Shown here one piece after another: positions 41,908 through 50,639 of a stretch of DNA of 61,214 nt. Every line of letters begins with the position of its first letter. Positions within the stretch are counted from its first letter, which is position 1. Both the position numbers and the translations under genes were made by a program. This DNA is from JBDTNK01 sp039933775. GTDB taxonomy: Bacteria > Chloroflexota > Limnocylindria > QHBO01. The stretch covers positions 1 to 61,214 of the forward strand of contig JBDTNK010000004.1 in the NCBI GenBank assembly GCA_039933775.1, read 5' to 3'. A model generated the notes under the pieces. It was not told where the DNA came from. It saw only the letters and a program-made list of their open reading frames with translations, and did no database searches.

Positions 41908-42252
41908 ATGCCTGATGGCGGCATGAATGTCGGCCGGCTGCTCGGTGCGCCCGTCGAACCCGGCACGCTGCTGGAGCACCTGCACTCGGTGATCGATCCC
42001 GAGCTGGGGGTCAACATCGTCGACCTTGGCCTGGTCTACGACGCCGCGGTGGTGGACGGCGTGGCGCAGATCCTGATGACCATGACCACGCCCGCCTGCC
42101 CGCTTGGCGACTACCTCACCGAGCACATCCGCTGGGCGCTGCTGGAGATCGATGACGTGCTCGACGTCGAGGTCGAGATCACCCATGATCCGCGCTGGTC
42201 GCCCGACATGATGACCCCGTTCGCCAAGAGCCAGCTCGGCTGGGCCCGATGA
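41908..42252 (+). CDS. MIP18/DUF59 iron-sulfur assembly protein
   Basis: 114 residues from ATG 41908; GTG 41893, overlapping the regulator stop, and ATG 41923 are alternatives. It has the DUF59 core VIDPELGVNIVDLGLVY and MTTPACPLGDYL with the single conserved Cys, as in SufT and PaaD-like proteins that mature Fe-S clusters. In this setting it may load or repair the cluster of the upstream regulator or of another enzyme damaged by NO. It overlaps nnrS by four bases (ATGA). Confidence 0.88.
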   Translation: MPDGGMNVGRLLGAPVEPGTLLEHLHSVIDPELGVNIVDLGLVYDAAVVDGVAQILMTMTTPACPLGDYLTEHIRWALLEIDDVLDVEVEITHDPRWSPDMMTPFAKSQLGWAR

Positions 42253-43349
42253 GGGTGCCTGCCTGGCGATACGGGCTGTTGGCGTTAGGTGGCGCCGGCC
42301 TGCTCGCCGGCCTGATCGGGGCGCTCGTCCTGCTTCGACTGCCGATGCCCGCCGCCGCCGCGCGCCTGGCCGGCAGCCACGGGGTGCTCATGACGCTGGG
42401 ATTCCTGGGAACGCTCATCGCCCTGGAGCGCGCCGTCGCGCTGGGCCGCGGGTGGGGCTACCTCGCCCCGCTCGCCGCAGGCGCCGGCGCGATGGCGCTC
42501 ACCGTCGGCGCGCCAGAGCGGATTGGCATGCTGCTGCTGACCATCGGGGCGGCCGTCTTCGTTGTCATGTACGTCGCCTTCGACCGCATCGAGCGCTCGC
42601 TGCACACCGGCATCCAGGCCCTCGGCGCGCTGGCCTGGCTCGGCGCCGGGATCCTGCTCGTCGCCGGCTGGTCAGCGCGCGAGGCCGCTCCGTGGCTCGC
42701 TGCCTTCCTCTTCCTGACGATCGCCGGCGAGCGCCTGGAGCTGTCGCGCCTCGCTCGGCTGTCGGATCGCGCGCGGACCGCGTTCGTCGTCGGCGCAATC
42801 GTCTTCTCCGGCGGCGTCCTGCTGACGCTCGCGACCCGCGATGCGGGCATCCGCATCGCGGGCATCGGTCTTGTGGGTCTGGCCGTCTGGCTGGCGCGCA
42901 ATGATGTCGCTCGGCGCACCGTCCGCATGCCAGGCATCACGCGTTTCGTGGCGCTCTCGCTGCTCATCGGGTATGCGTGGCTGGCGGTTGCGGGCCTGTG
43001 CTGGGTCGCCTTCGGGGCCGTCGAGGGCGGCGCAGCGTACGACGCGATGCTCCACGCGCTCTTCCTGGGCTTCGCGATCTCGATGGTCTTCGGCCACGCA
43101 CCGATCATCCTGCCCGCCGTCCTGCACCTGCCACTCCCCTATCACCCGCGCTTCTACGTCCATCTCGCCCTGCTGCACGTCGGTCTGCTGCTGCGGATCG
43201 GCGGTGGGGACCTGCTGGGCTGGGACGCCGCCTTCCGAATCGGCGGCCTGCTGAACATCATCGCGCTGCTGCTCTTCGTCGCCACATCCGCGACGGCGAT
43301 CGTGGTGGCGCCCAATCGTGGCGCGCGACGGGTTCCCGCCAGCGCCTAG
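42249..43349 (+). CDS. NnrS-like heme-copper membrane protein
   Basis: 366 residues with about 12 membrane helices. The segment MLHALFLGFAISMVFGHAPIILPAVL, with conserved His residues, is the NnrS hallmark, and FYVHLALLHVGLLLRI follows. NnrS is a heme- and copper-containing membrane protein that relieves nitric oxide stress and often accompanies denitrification regulators. No nitrite or NO reductase is in the window, so the role here is more likely protection than respiration. Coupled start with the DUF59 gene. Confidence 0.85.
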   Translation: MRVPAWRYGLLALGGAGLLAGLIGALVLLRLPMPAAAARLAGSHGVLMTLGFLGTLIALERAVALGRGWGYLAPLAAGAGAMALTVGAPERIGMLLLTIGAAVFVVMYVAFDRIERSLHTGIQALGALAWLGAGILLVAGWSAREAAPWLAAFLFLTIAGERLELSRLARLSDRARTAFVVGAIVFSGGVLLTLATRDAGIRIAGIGLVGLAVWLARNDVARRTVRMPGITRFVALSLLIGYAWLAVAGLCWVAFGAVEGGAAYDAMLHALFLGFAISMVFGHAPIILPAVLHLPLPYHPRFYVHLALLHVGLLLRIGGGDLLGWDAAFRIGGLLNIIALLLFVATSATAIVVAPNRGARRVPASA

Positions 43350-43369
43350 ACCAAGGAGACGACACCGAG

Positions 43370-43852
43370 ATGCGACTGAATTACGCCCATGCACTTCCCG
43401 CGGCGACGCGGGCCATGATCGCCCTCGAGGACGTGGTCAAGCAGAGCGAGCTCGAGCCGGAGCTCATGGAGCTCGTCAAGCTGCGCGCCTCGCAGATCAA
43501 CGGCTGCGCGTACTGCGTCGACATGCACACCAAGGACGCGCGTGCCATCGGCGAGCAGGAGCGACGGCTGCACCTCGTCGCGGTGTGGCGCGACACCGAC
43601 GTCTTCACGCCGCGCGAGCGCGCCGCGCTGGCCTGGACCGAGGCGCTCACGCTGCTGGCGCAGAGCCGCGCGCCCGACGAGGCGTATGACGCCATGGCGG
43701 CGCTCTTCCCGGCCGCCGAGCAGGTTGCGCTCACGCTTGGGATCGTGGCCATCAACGGCTGGAACCGCCTCAACGTGGGCTTCCGCACGCCGGCCGGCGA
43801 CTACGTGTCGCATCGTCATCCGGCTCGCGCCGCCACCGCCATCGCGAGCTGA
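43370..43852 (+). CDS. AhpD-like carboxymuconolactone decarboxylase-family protein
   Basis: 160 residues from ATG 43370, with AAGGAGA about 12 bases upstream. The AhpD core is clear: ELMELVKLRASQINGCAYCVDMHTKDAR with the CxxC at 46 and 49 and the following His, and the C-terminal VALTLGIVAINGWNRLNVGF. Members with CxxC act as peroxidase or disulfide reductants. It lies between nnrS and a DUF488 gene and would fit redox defence in this block. Confidence 0.9.
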   Translation: MRLNYAHALPAATRAMIALEDVVKQSELEPELMELVKLRASQINGCAYCVDMHTKDARAIGEQERRLHLVAVWRDTDVFTPRERAALAWTEALTLLAQSRAPDEAYDAMAALFPAAEQVALTLGIVAINGWNRLNVGFRTPAGDYVSHRHPARAATAIAS

Positions 43853-43865
43853 TCGGCTCGAACTG

Positions 43866-44228
43866 ATGAACGTCCAGATCCGGCGCGCCTACCTCGAGCC
43901 GGCGGCCGACGACGGCCATCGGGTGCTGGTGGACCGCGTCTGGCCGCGCGGGCGCACGAAGGCGCAGCTCCACATCGAGCAGTGGGCGCGCGACCTGGGA
44001 CCGAGCACCGAGCTGCGCCGCTGGTTCGGGCACGACCCGGTGCGCTGGAACGAGTTTCGCGAGCGATATCAAGCGGAGCTGGCGTCGCCCGACAAGGCCG
44101 CGCTGCTCGATGAGCTGGCCGAGCGGGCGCGTCGCGAACGCCTGACGCTGGTCTACGGGGCTCGAGACGAGGAGCACAACCAGGCGGTCGTGCTGGCCGA
44201 GGAGATCGGCCGCCGGCTGGAGGTCTGA
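43866..44228 (+). CDS. DUF488 family protein
   Basis: 120 residues from ATG 43866, 13 bases after the AhpD-like gene. Signature pieces are VLVDRVWPRGRTK, LHIEQWARDLGPSTELRRWFGHDPVRWNEFRERY and LTLVYGARDEEHNQAVVL. DUF488 proteins have no firm function, although they often occur near heme, nitrogen-oxide or stress genes. It is the last gene of the operon and converges on the ftsB-like gene with a seven-base gap. Confidence 0.9.
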   Translation: MNVQIRRAYLEPAADDGHRVLVDRVWPRGRTKAQLHIEQWARDLGPSTELRRWFGHDPVRWNEFRERYQAELASPDKAALLDELAERARRERLTLVYGARDEEHNQAVVLAEEIGRRLEV

Positions 44229-44235
44229 GCGGGCC

Positions 44236-44667
44236 TCAGCTTCCGAAGAAGAGGTCGAGCCACTGCTCCAGCAGCGGCTTCGGTGCGGGCATCGGCGGCG
44301 CAAGCTCGGGCGGCAGCGGTGCCTCCGCTCCCTCGGGGATGATGAGCAGGTGCTCGTCGCCGGTGCCGATGCTCGTCAGCGCCCGGACCTCGGAGCTGAT
44401 GTAGGCGTCGCTCTGCAGGTACTCCAGCTCGGCTCGCAGCTCGTCGTTGCGAGCCTCCATCTGCGAGATCTCGAGGCGCGCGGCCGCCGCTTGATCGGTG
44501 ATCTGCCAGTTCTGGTAGACCTCGCGACCGACCTGCACGGCCAGGAAAAGTCCCGCCACCACGAGCACCACCATCCAGCCCAGTCGACTGCCGGTCGTCG
44601 GCAGCTGGAATCGCGGACGCCGCGAACGGCGTGCCGGCGCGCTGGCTGAGGCGTCGAGGCTCGTCAT
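44236..44667 (-). CDS. FtsB/DivIC-like septum formation initiator
   Basis: 143 residues from ATG 44667. A basic N-terminus, one membrane helix (residues 29-47) and a coiled coil (residues 55-85, RLEISQMEARNDELRAELEYLQSDAYI) give the DivIC/FtsB layout, with a Pro-rich tail. These bitopic proteins link early and late divisome parts. A TAGACT hexamer lies 11 bases upstream of the ATG. The gene is divergent from the MrfA-type helicase. Confidence 0.8.
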   Translation of the reverse strand: MTSLDASASAPARRSRRPRFQLPTTGSRLGWMVVLVVAGLFLAVQVGREVYQNWQITDQAAAARLEISQMEARNDELRAELEYLQSDAYISSEVRALTSIGTGDEHLLIIPEGAEAPLPPELAPPMPAPKPLLEQWLDLFFGS

Positions 44668-44701
44668 CACCAGCGCGCAGTCTACGGGATCGGCGTGCAG
44701 G

Positions 44702-44710
44702 TTATCCACA
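44702..44710 (+). other. Isolated perfect DnaA box
   Basis: TTATCCACA, the consensus 9-mer, in the intergenic space between the ftsB-like and mrfA genes. It is a single copy with no AT-rich unwinding element and no dnaA or dnaN nearby, so it is not an origin. It could be a titration or regulatory site, or chance. Confidence 0.4.
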
Positions 44711-44724
44711 TCACCGCGCCGGGG

Positions 44725-44745
44725 CGCGACAGGCTAGGTGTCGCG
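44725..44745. other. 7-bp stem-loop in the ftsB/mrfA intergenic region
   Basis: CGCGACA, loop GGCTAGG, TGTCGCG. It lies between the divergent genes, 14 bases from the DnaA box. Function unknown. Confidence 0.35.
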
Positions 44746-44782
44746 TCGCGCGACCAGCATGGCCCGTGGCGTGGTAGCGTTT

Positions 44783-44796
44783 CGAACATCTGTTCT
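44783..44796 (+). promoter_or_regulatory. LexA-like SOS box upstream of mrfA
   Basis: CGAACATCTGTTCT has the GAAC-N4-GTTC dyad of the Gram-positive/actinobacterial LexA site. It lies 32-45 bases before the ATG at 44828 and directly abuts a TATCGT -10-like hexamer (44796-44801), a placement suited to repression. Confidence 0.55.
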
Positions 44797-44827
44797 ATCG
44801 TTCGACCGATGCGCCGGAGGACCAGCG

Positions 44828-47110
44828 ATGTTGACCGTTCCTGCCCGCGACGCCGAGGAGGCCATCGCGCGGCTCGTCGCCGACCCGACCATAGAGGCCA
44901 TGGTGACGGCGCACCGTGTGCTCGAGCCGCGCCCGCCGCGCCACGCACCCTGGCCCGAGAATCTCGATCCTCGCCTTCGCCAGGCGCTGCACGACCGCGG
45001 CGTCGAGGCGCTCTACACGCACCAGGCACAGGCGTTCGCGGCCGCGAGCGCGCGGCGCAACGCCGTCGTCGTGACGCCGACCGCATCGGGCAAGACGCTG
45101 TGCTACAACCTGCCGGTCCTCGACGCGGTGGCCCGCGACGATGCGGCCCGCGCGCTCTACCTGTTCCCGACCAAGGCCTTGGCGGCGGACCAGCTGGTGG
45201 AGCTGCGCGCGCTGTCGGACGCCGCGGGCATCGGTCTCAAGACGCACACCTATGACGGCGACACGCCCGCCAACGTGCGCAGCGTGGTTCGCAGCGCGGG
45301 CCAGGTCGTGATCACCAACCCGGACATGCTGCACGCGGCGATCCTGCCGCACCACACGAAGTGGTTCAAGCTGTTCGAGAATCTGCAGTACGTCGTGATC
45401 GACGAGCTGCACACCTACCGCGGCCTCTTCGGCAGCCATGTCGCCAACGTCATCCGCCGCCTGCGGCGCATCTGCCGCCACTACGGCGCTGATCCGATCT
45501 TCATCTGCGCCAGCGCCACGATCGCCAACCCGCGCGAGCTGGCCGAGCGCATCATCGAGGCGCCCGTCGAGCTGATCGACGATAACGGTGCGCCGTCGGG
45601 GCGTAAGCACATCCTGGTGGTCAATCCGCCGGTCGCCAACGGGGAGCTGGGCATTCGCGGCAGCTCCGTGCTGACGGCCCAACGCCTCGGGGAGCAGCTG
45701 ATCCGCGATGGGGTGCAGACGATCCTCTTCGCCCGCAGCCGCACCGCAGTCGAGGTGCTGACCAGCTACCTGCGCGAAGCGATCCCGGCGCCGGACGGCC
45801 ACCCGAGCACGATCCGCGGCTATCGCGGCGGCTATCTCCCCAACCAGCGACACGAGATCGAGCGTGGGCTGCGCGAAGGGCGCGTGCGAGGCGTGGTGGC
45901 CACCAATGCCCTGGAGCTCGGCATCGACATCGGCAGCCTGGATGCGGCGATCAGCGTCGGCTATCCCGGCACCATCGCGTCGACGTGGCAGCAGATGGGC
46001 CGCGCGGGTCGGCGATCGGGCACCAGCATCTCGGTCCTCGTCTGCTCCTCATCCCCCATCGACCAGTTCCTGGCCGCGCATCCGGAGTACCTCTTCGACA
46101 GCTCACCCGAGCACGGGCTCATCAATCCCGACAACCTGTACGTGCTGCTCAACCACCTGCGCGCCTCGAGCTTCGAACTGCCGGTGCCCGCCACCGAGCG
46201 ATTCGGGCTCGAGGAGACACCGCTGCTGCTCGACATGCTGCAGGAGGACGGTTATCTCCGCCGCGCCGACGACGATCGCTACTACTGGAGTCACGAGAAC
46301 TTCCCCGCCAGCGACTTCAGCCTGCGCACTGGGGCGCCGGAGAACGTTGTCATCGTCGATACGACCGGCGATCGGCACCGGGTGCTCGGCGAGGTGGACC
46401 TCTTCGCCGCGCCGCTCCTCGTCCACGAGAAGGCGATCTACATCCACGAGGGCGTACAGCACCACGTCGACCGGCTCGACTGGGATGAGCGCAAGGCGTA
46501 TGTCACGCGCACCGACGTCGATTACTACACCGATGCGTCGCTCGGCATCACGCTCAAGGTGCTCGAGGTGGCAGATGAGACCGATGCGGCGCCCGCCGGC
46601 GGGCGCCAGCGCGGCGAGGTGATGGTCGCCTGGAAGGTGACGATGTTCAAGAAGATCAAGTTCCACACCCACGAGAACGTGGGCTGGGGCTCGATCAGCA
46701 TCCCCGAGCAGGAGATGCACACGACCGCGACGTGGCTCATTCCACCCGCCGAACTCGTCAATCGCTACGACCGCGACACGCTCGACGGCGCGCTCATCGG
46801 CCTGGGGCGCGTGGCGCGCACCACCGCCGCGCTGCTGCTGATGTCCGATGTCCGCGACCTGGGCGTGCTGGCCCAGGTCCAGGCGCCGTTCACGGGCCGC
46901 CCGACGCTCTACCTCTACGACGCGGTGCCGGGCGGCGTGGGCCTCACCGAGCGGCTCTTCAGCCTGACCGACGAGCTGGTGCGCGCCTGTCGCGATGCCG
47001 TTACCTCGTGCCCGTGCAGCGACGGCTGCCCGGCCTGCGTCGGACCCGCGATCGAGGTCGGAGCGCGGGGCAAGGCAACGGTCATCGAGCTCCTGGCCGG
47101 CATGTCCTGA
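44828..47110 (+). CDS. mrfA: MrfA/YprA-type DEAD-box DNA helicase
   Basis: 760 residues. ATG 44828 has GGAGGA eight bases upstream. Motif I TPTASGKT, motif II IDELH, motif III ASATI and motif VI QQMGRAGRRSGTS are followed by a DUF1998-type C-terminal region. Its four-cysteine zinc site is CPCSDGCPAC. This architecture is that of MrfA (YprA) of Bacillus, which works with the exonuclease MrfB to remove mitomycin-type DNA damage. The exonuclease gene follows three bases later, so the pair is complete. A LexA-like box upstream suggests damage induction. Confidence 0.92.
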   Translation: MLTVPARDAEEAIARLVADPTIEAMVTAHRVLEPRPPRHAPWPENLDPRLRQALHDRGVEALYTHQAQAFAAASARRNAVVVTPTASGKTLCYNLPVLDAVARDDAARALYLFPTKALAADQLVELRALSDAAGIGLKTHTYDGDTPANVRSVVRSAGQVVITNPDMLHAAILPHHTKWFKLFENLQYVVIDELHTYRGLFGSHVANVIRRLRRICRHYGADPIFICASATIANPRELAERIIEAPVELIDDNGAPSGRKHILVVNPPVANGELGIRGSSVLTAQRLGEQLIRDGVQTILFARSRTAVEVLTSYLREAIPAPDGHPSTIRGYRGGYLPNQRHEIERGLREGRVRGVVATNALELGIDIGSLDAAISVGYPGTIASTWQQMGRAGRRSGTSISVLVCSSSPIDQFLAAHPEYLFDSSPEHGLINPDNLYVLLNHLRASSFELPVPATERFGLEETPLLLDMLQEDGYLRRADDDRYYWSHENFPASDFSLRTGAPENVVIVDTTGDRHRVLGEVDLFAAPLLVHEKAIYIHEGVQHHVDRLDWDERKAYVTRTDVDYYTDASLGITLKVLEVADETDAAPAGGRQRGEVMVAWKVTMFKKIKFHTHENVGWGSISIPEQEMHTTATWLIPPAELVNRYDRDTLDGALIGLGRVARTTAALLLMSDVRDLGVLAQVQAPFTGRPTLYLYDAVPGGVGLTERLFSLTDELVRACRDAVTSCPCSDGCPACVGPAIEVGARGKATVIELLAGMS

Positions 47111-47113
47111 CCG

Positions 47114-48337
47114 ATGCTCACGCAGCGATTGCTGGCGGACAAGCTCGCCGCCGTCCGACGCTCGCAGGGCACGGCTTCGCCGTCGCGGCCTCTCGCCGCG
47201 GACCGGGCCGATGGCCTCGCCCGCTGGCTCGGCGCCGAGCTGCGCGTCGCCGACGTCGGGCGGGTCATCCTGATCGAGCGCTCGATTCCGCTGCCGGTCG
47301 ACGTCGCCGCGGCACTCGCCACGCTGCCGGCGGCCTGTTACTTCGATACCGAGACGACCGGTCTCTCGACCGGAGCCGGGACCGTCGTCTTCCTCGCGGC
47401 GCTGGGCCGCCTCGACGGCCAGCGGCTCGTCGTGCACCAGTACCTGCTGCCCGACTATCCCGATGAGCTGGCGCTGCTGCGCCACGTCGCCGCAGAGCTG
47501 GCAGTGGCGGAGCGCCTCGTGACGTACAACGGACGTGCCTTTGACCTGCCGCTCGTCGTCGCGCGCCTGACGGTGAATGGCCTCTTCTCCGCCATGGCGG
47601 AGATCCCGCAGCGCCACGACGACCTGCTGCCGGTCGCCCGCCGCCTCTGGCGCCGGTCGCTGGGCGGCGCGCGCCTGGCCGACGTGGAGCGCGGCGTGCT
47701 CGGTGTCGAACGCACCTCCGACTGCCCCAGCTGGGAGGTGCCCGGACGCTGGTTCGGTTACCTGCGCGGCGGCTCGCCAGAGCTGCTGGTGGCGGTGCTC
47801 GACCACAACCTGCAGGACATCGCGTCGTTGGCGCTGCTCGAGGGCGAGCTGCTGCGCCTGCGCGCCGGGGGCTGGCGCAACGCTGCCGCGCTCGACCATC
47901 GCGGCATGGCGATCGAGCTGCTGCGTGACGGGCGTGGCGCCGACGCGCTCGAGGTCCTGGAGCATGCGCTCGATGGCACCGTCGATCCGGCCGAGGCGGC
48001 CGGCCTGCGGCGCCTCTCGTCGCGCCTCCTGCTCGCCGGTGGCGAGCCTGAACGCGCCGAGGCACTCTGGCGCGACGGCACGCGGCGAGCCTCGATCGAG
48101 GCGGCCACCGCGTGGGTCGAGGTGGCGCGCATCAGAGAGCGACACCGTGGCGACCTGCGCGGCGCGCTCGAGGCCACACAGGCCGCGTCACGTGTGCTCG
48201 ACCTGGCCTTCGCGCTGGGACGCGGCGGATCGATCGAGGCCATCGCGCGCACCAGGCTCATCGTCGACCGACGACTGCGTCGCCTGCGGCGCTGGGTCGC
48301 CGCCGCCGAGCGGCGACGGGCACGCGTGGCCGCCTGA
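47114..48337 (+). CDS. mrfB: MrfB/YprB-type exonuclease with TPR-like region
   Basis: 407 residues; the ATG lies within a GACCGATG octamer. Residues 70-240 are an RNase H-fold exonuclease: YFDTETTGLSTGAG (DxE), LVTYNGRAFDLPLV and HNLQDIASLAL with the final Asp. The C-terminal 150 residues are helical repeats of TPR type (ALEVLEHALDGTVDPAEAAGL, EPERAEALWRDG). MrfB degrades DNA around the lesion handled by MrfA. It converges on the pfkB gene with a four-base gap. Confidence 0.88.
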   Translation: MLTQRLLADKLAAVRRSQGTASPSRPLAADRADGLARWLGAELRVADVGRVILIERSIPLPVDVAAALATLPAACYFDTETTGLSTGAGTVVFLAALGRLDGQRLVVHQYLLPDYPDELALLRHVAAELAVAERLVTYNGRAFDLPLVVARLTVNGLFSAMAEIPQRHDDLLPVARRLWRRSLGGARLADVERGVLGVERTSDCPSWEVPGRWFGYLRGGSPELLVAVLDHNLQDIASLALLEGELLRLRAGGWRNAAALDHRGMAIELLRDGRGADALEVLEHALDGTVDPAEAAGLRRLSSRLLLAGGEPERAEALWRDGTRRASIEAATAWVEVARIRERHRGDLRGALEATQAASRVLDLAFALGRGGSIEAIARTRLIVDRRLRRLRRWVAAAERRRARVAA

Positions 48338-48341
48338 ATCG

Positions 48342-49187
48342 CTAGGCGCGACGCGCGCGCAGCATGCGGCTGACCGCGCCGGCCGCATCGCGCGCCGCGG
48401 CATCGAGTGTCGCTCCCCCACCGAGCTCCGCGACCAGCACGGCTGCGTAGGCGTCGCCGGCACCCACCGACGGCACGCCATCGATCCGGTCGGCGACGCC
48501 GACGTGGCGGCGCTCGCCGCCGGCATCGAGCCACGCACCATGAACGCTCTCCGTCACCACCAGCGCCGGTCGCGGCCCGACCGTGGCGCGCAGCGCGTCG
48601 AGCTGCGCCAGCGGATCGGTGGCATCCGCCACGAGGTCCTCGCGGCTGGCGATCAACAGGTCCAGCTCAGCCAGACGCGCCACGAGAGCCAGCGGCAGCG
48701 CGGCCAGCGGCAGCGGCGTGACCTCGCTCCCCGGCTCGAGCGTGCGCAGCCAGCCCTGCAGGATCGCGGCGGTATAGCAGCCGTCGAAGCGCTGCCCGCC
48801 CAGCGCCGGCCCGAGCTCGTTCGCGACCGGCGCGTAGAGCACGGCGCGCGGCGCGAGCGTCGGGGGCGGTGCCTCGAGCTGCGCCGCCGCCGCCTCCAGG
48901 AAGAGGCGCCGCATCGGCCCGGATTCGTCGTGGCGAAAGGTGACCGTTGGATCGACGGCCTGGTGGTGCAGGATCGCCAGGCGCCCGATCTCCGTCAGTC
49001 CGGCACGTGCCTCCGACTCATCGCCGGCCGTGGCGATGACGGCGGTGCGCAGCCCGGCGTGTGCGGCGGCGCGCGCGGCGTGCAGCACCGAGCCGCCGGG
49101 CGCGGCGTGGCCGTCGGCGAAGCGGTCGATCGTCAGCGCCCCCACGATGAGGAGGTCGATGCCGTTGGGCGGCGGTCCGGGAGGCAT
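48342..49187 (-). CDS. PfkB-family carbohydrate kinase
   Basis: 281 residues from ATG 49187, inside a GACCGATG octamer; ATG 49202 is also possible. The N-terminal signature is DLLIVGALTIDRF and APGGSVLHAARAAAHAGL. The C-terminal ATP and catalytic site is VPSVGAGDAYAAVLVAEL, with the base Asp of GAGD kept but the preceding Asp of the usual DTTGAGD replaced. The substrate could be a sugar, nucleoside or inositol. The protein is somewhat shorter than the 300-330 typical. It starts 7-22 bases from the divergent small gene. Confidence 0.85.
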   Translation of the reverse strand: MPPGPPPNGIDLLIVGALTIDRFADGHAAPGGSVLHAARAAAHAGLRTAVIATAGDESEARAGLTEIGRLAILHHQAVDPTVTFRHDESGPMRRLFLEAAAAQLEAPPPTLAPRAVLYAPVANELGPALGGQRFDGCYTAAILQGWLRTLEPGSEVTPLPLAALPLALVARLAELDLLIASREDLVADATDPLAQLDALRATVGPRPALVVTESVHGAWLDAGGERRHVGVADRIDGVPSVGAGDAYAAVLVAELGGGATLDAAARDAAGAVSRMLRARRA

Positions 49188-49208
49188 CGGTCTATCATCC
49201 ATGGCGAG

Positions 49209-49529
49209 ATGCAACTCTTCTTCTTCGAGCTCCACGAGGGAGCCACCGACCTGATGACCGATGCGCTTCTCGTCTCGGAGCGCGACCATACTCCTGCCCA
49301 GTTCGAGGCGATGGTGCAGACCGCACGCCGCGCGATCCTCGACACGTTCGAGGAGGACAGCCTTGCGGAGGCCATCGCGCGTGAGCTCGAGCGGTCGCAC
49401 GGCTTCACCTTCATCAGCGACGAGAAGCTGCACGCCTCGATGAACGTCGGGATGGAGGAGGCGGACAACTACCTGGTCGAGAAGAGCGACGAGTTCCGCA
49501 GCATCGTGACGGAGCTGGAGCGCTCCTAG
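49209..49529 (+). CDS. Unrecognised 106-residue protein
   Basis: 106 residues from ATG 49209. I recognise no family. It opens with a Phe-rich strand (QLFFFELHEG), then looks mostly helical and acidic, with TFEEDSLAEAIARELERSHGF and VEKSDEFRSIVTELERS. No signal peptide or membrane segment is seen, so it is probably a small cytoplasmic protein. There is no Shine-Dalgarno; the nearest -10-like box is TATCAT at 49194-49199. It is called on codon character, the clean reading frame between two annotated genes, and the divergent layout with the PfkB gene. Confidence 0.6.
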   Translation: MQLFFFELHEGATDLMTDALLVSERDHTPAQFEAMVQTARRAILDTFEEDSLAEAIARELERSHGFTFISDEKLHASMNVGMEEADNYLVEKSDEFRSIVTELERS

Positions 49530-49541
49530 GTCGCTCGCGGG

Positions 49542-50636
49542 CTAGCGGCCCACGTTGAAGAGCACCTCGATCACGTCGCCGTCGCGGACCTGGTAGGTTT
49601 TGCCCTCCTGTCGCAGCGTCCCGCGATTGCGCGCCTCGGCCATCGAACCGGCGGCGATGAGGTCGTCAAAGCCGATCACCTGCGCGCGGATGAAGCCGCG
49701 TGCCAGGTCCGAGTGGATCGCACCGGCGGCATCCACCGCGGTCGACCCGGTGCGCAGCGTCCAGGCCCGACACTCGTCGTCGCCGGCGGTGAAGAAGCTG
49801 AAGAGCCCGAGCAACGCGTACGTCAGGCGGATGATCCGGCCACGCGACGGCTCGGCGATCCCCAGGTCGTCCATGAAGAGGCGCGCATCGTCGTCGGGCA
49901 GCTCGCCGAGCTCGGCCTCGATCTTGGCCGCCAGGGCGGCGACATCGGTCTGTGGCTGTGGGTACCGCGCACGCCCGGCAGTCTCGAGGGCCGCCGCTTC
50001 GGGCAGGCGACCATCGTCGATGTTCAGCATCACGAGCACCGGCTTCTGGGTCAGGAACCGATAGCCGCGCAGCAGAAACTCCTCGTCGGTCGTGAGCCCG
50101 AAGGAGCGGATCGGCTTGCCGTCGGAGAGATGTGGCTCGATGCGCGTGAGCAGCTCCTGCTCGCGTTGGGCCTGCTCGCGCTCCGCGGGGTTGCCATGGC
50201 GCCCCTGGGTCGTCAGCTTCTCGAGGCGCTTCTCGATGACCGACAGGTCAGCGACGGTGAACTCGAGGTCCAGGTCATCGACGTCACGCCACGGATCGGC
50301 GGGCGTTGCCGCTGAGGCATCGTCGAAGGCGCGCGTGACGTGGAGCAGCGTATCGGCATTGCGGATCAGCGCCAGGACATCGGGGTTGACCGTGCCCTCG
50401 CGCGCGGCTCCGGCGGGAATCGCGACGTCGACGTAGGTGACGTCGGCGTACGTCGTCTTTTTCGGCTTGAACAGCTCGGCGAGGCGGTCGACGCGCTCGT
50501 CGGGGACCTTCACCACGCTGACGTTCGGCGCCGCCCGGCCACCGGAGAAGGTGCCCGTCTCGGCATGGCCACCGGTCAGCGCGTTGAAGACGGTCGTCTT
50601 GCCCGAGCCGGGAAGGCCCACGATCGTGACCTGCAT
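49542..50636 (-). CDS. ychF: YchF/Obg-like ATPase
   Basis: 364 residues, the standard length. The G1 loop is GLPGSGKTT rather than the common GLPNVGKST. The switch region, the coiled-coil insert (residues 130-200) and a C-terminal TGS domain (AWTLRTGSTAVDAAGAIHSDL and GFIRAQVIGFDDL) match the family. YchF binds ATP and associates with ribosomes. The base-recognition motif reads NIDD. It is the last gene of a long minus-strand run and starts three bases after the dehydrogenase gene. Confidence 0.93.
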   Translation of the reverse strand: MQVTIVGLPGSGKTTVFNALTGGHAETGTFSGGRAAPNVSVVKVPDERVDRLAELFKPKKTTYADVTYVDVAIPAGAAREGTVNPDVLALIRNADTLLHVTRAFDDASAATPADPWRDVDDLDLEFTVADLSVIEKRLEKLTTQGRHGNPAEREQAQREQELLTRIEPHLSDGKPIRSFGLTTDEEFLLRGYRFLTQKPVLVMLNIDDGRLPEAAALETAGRARYPQPQTDVAALAAKIEAELGELPDDDARLFMDDLGIAEPSRGRIIRLTYALLGLFSFFTAGDDECRAWTLRTGSTAVDAAGAIHSDLARGFIRAQVIGFDDLIAAGSMAEARNRGTLRQEGKTYQVRDGDVIEVLFNVGR

Positions 50637-50639
50637 CGC

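Noticed and set aside
44702..44710. Chromosome origin suggested by a perfect DnaA box
   Set aside because: Single box, no AT-rich element, and no dnaA, dnaN or gidA nearby; a lone 9-mer is expected about once in two windows by chance.
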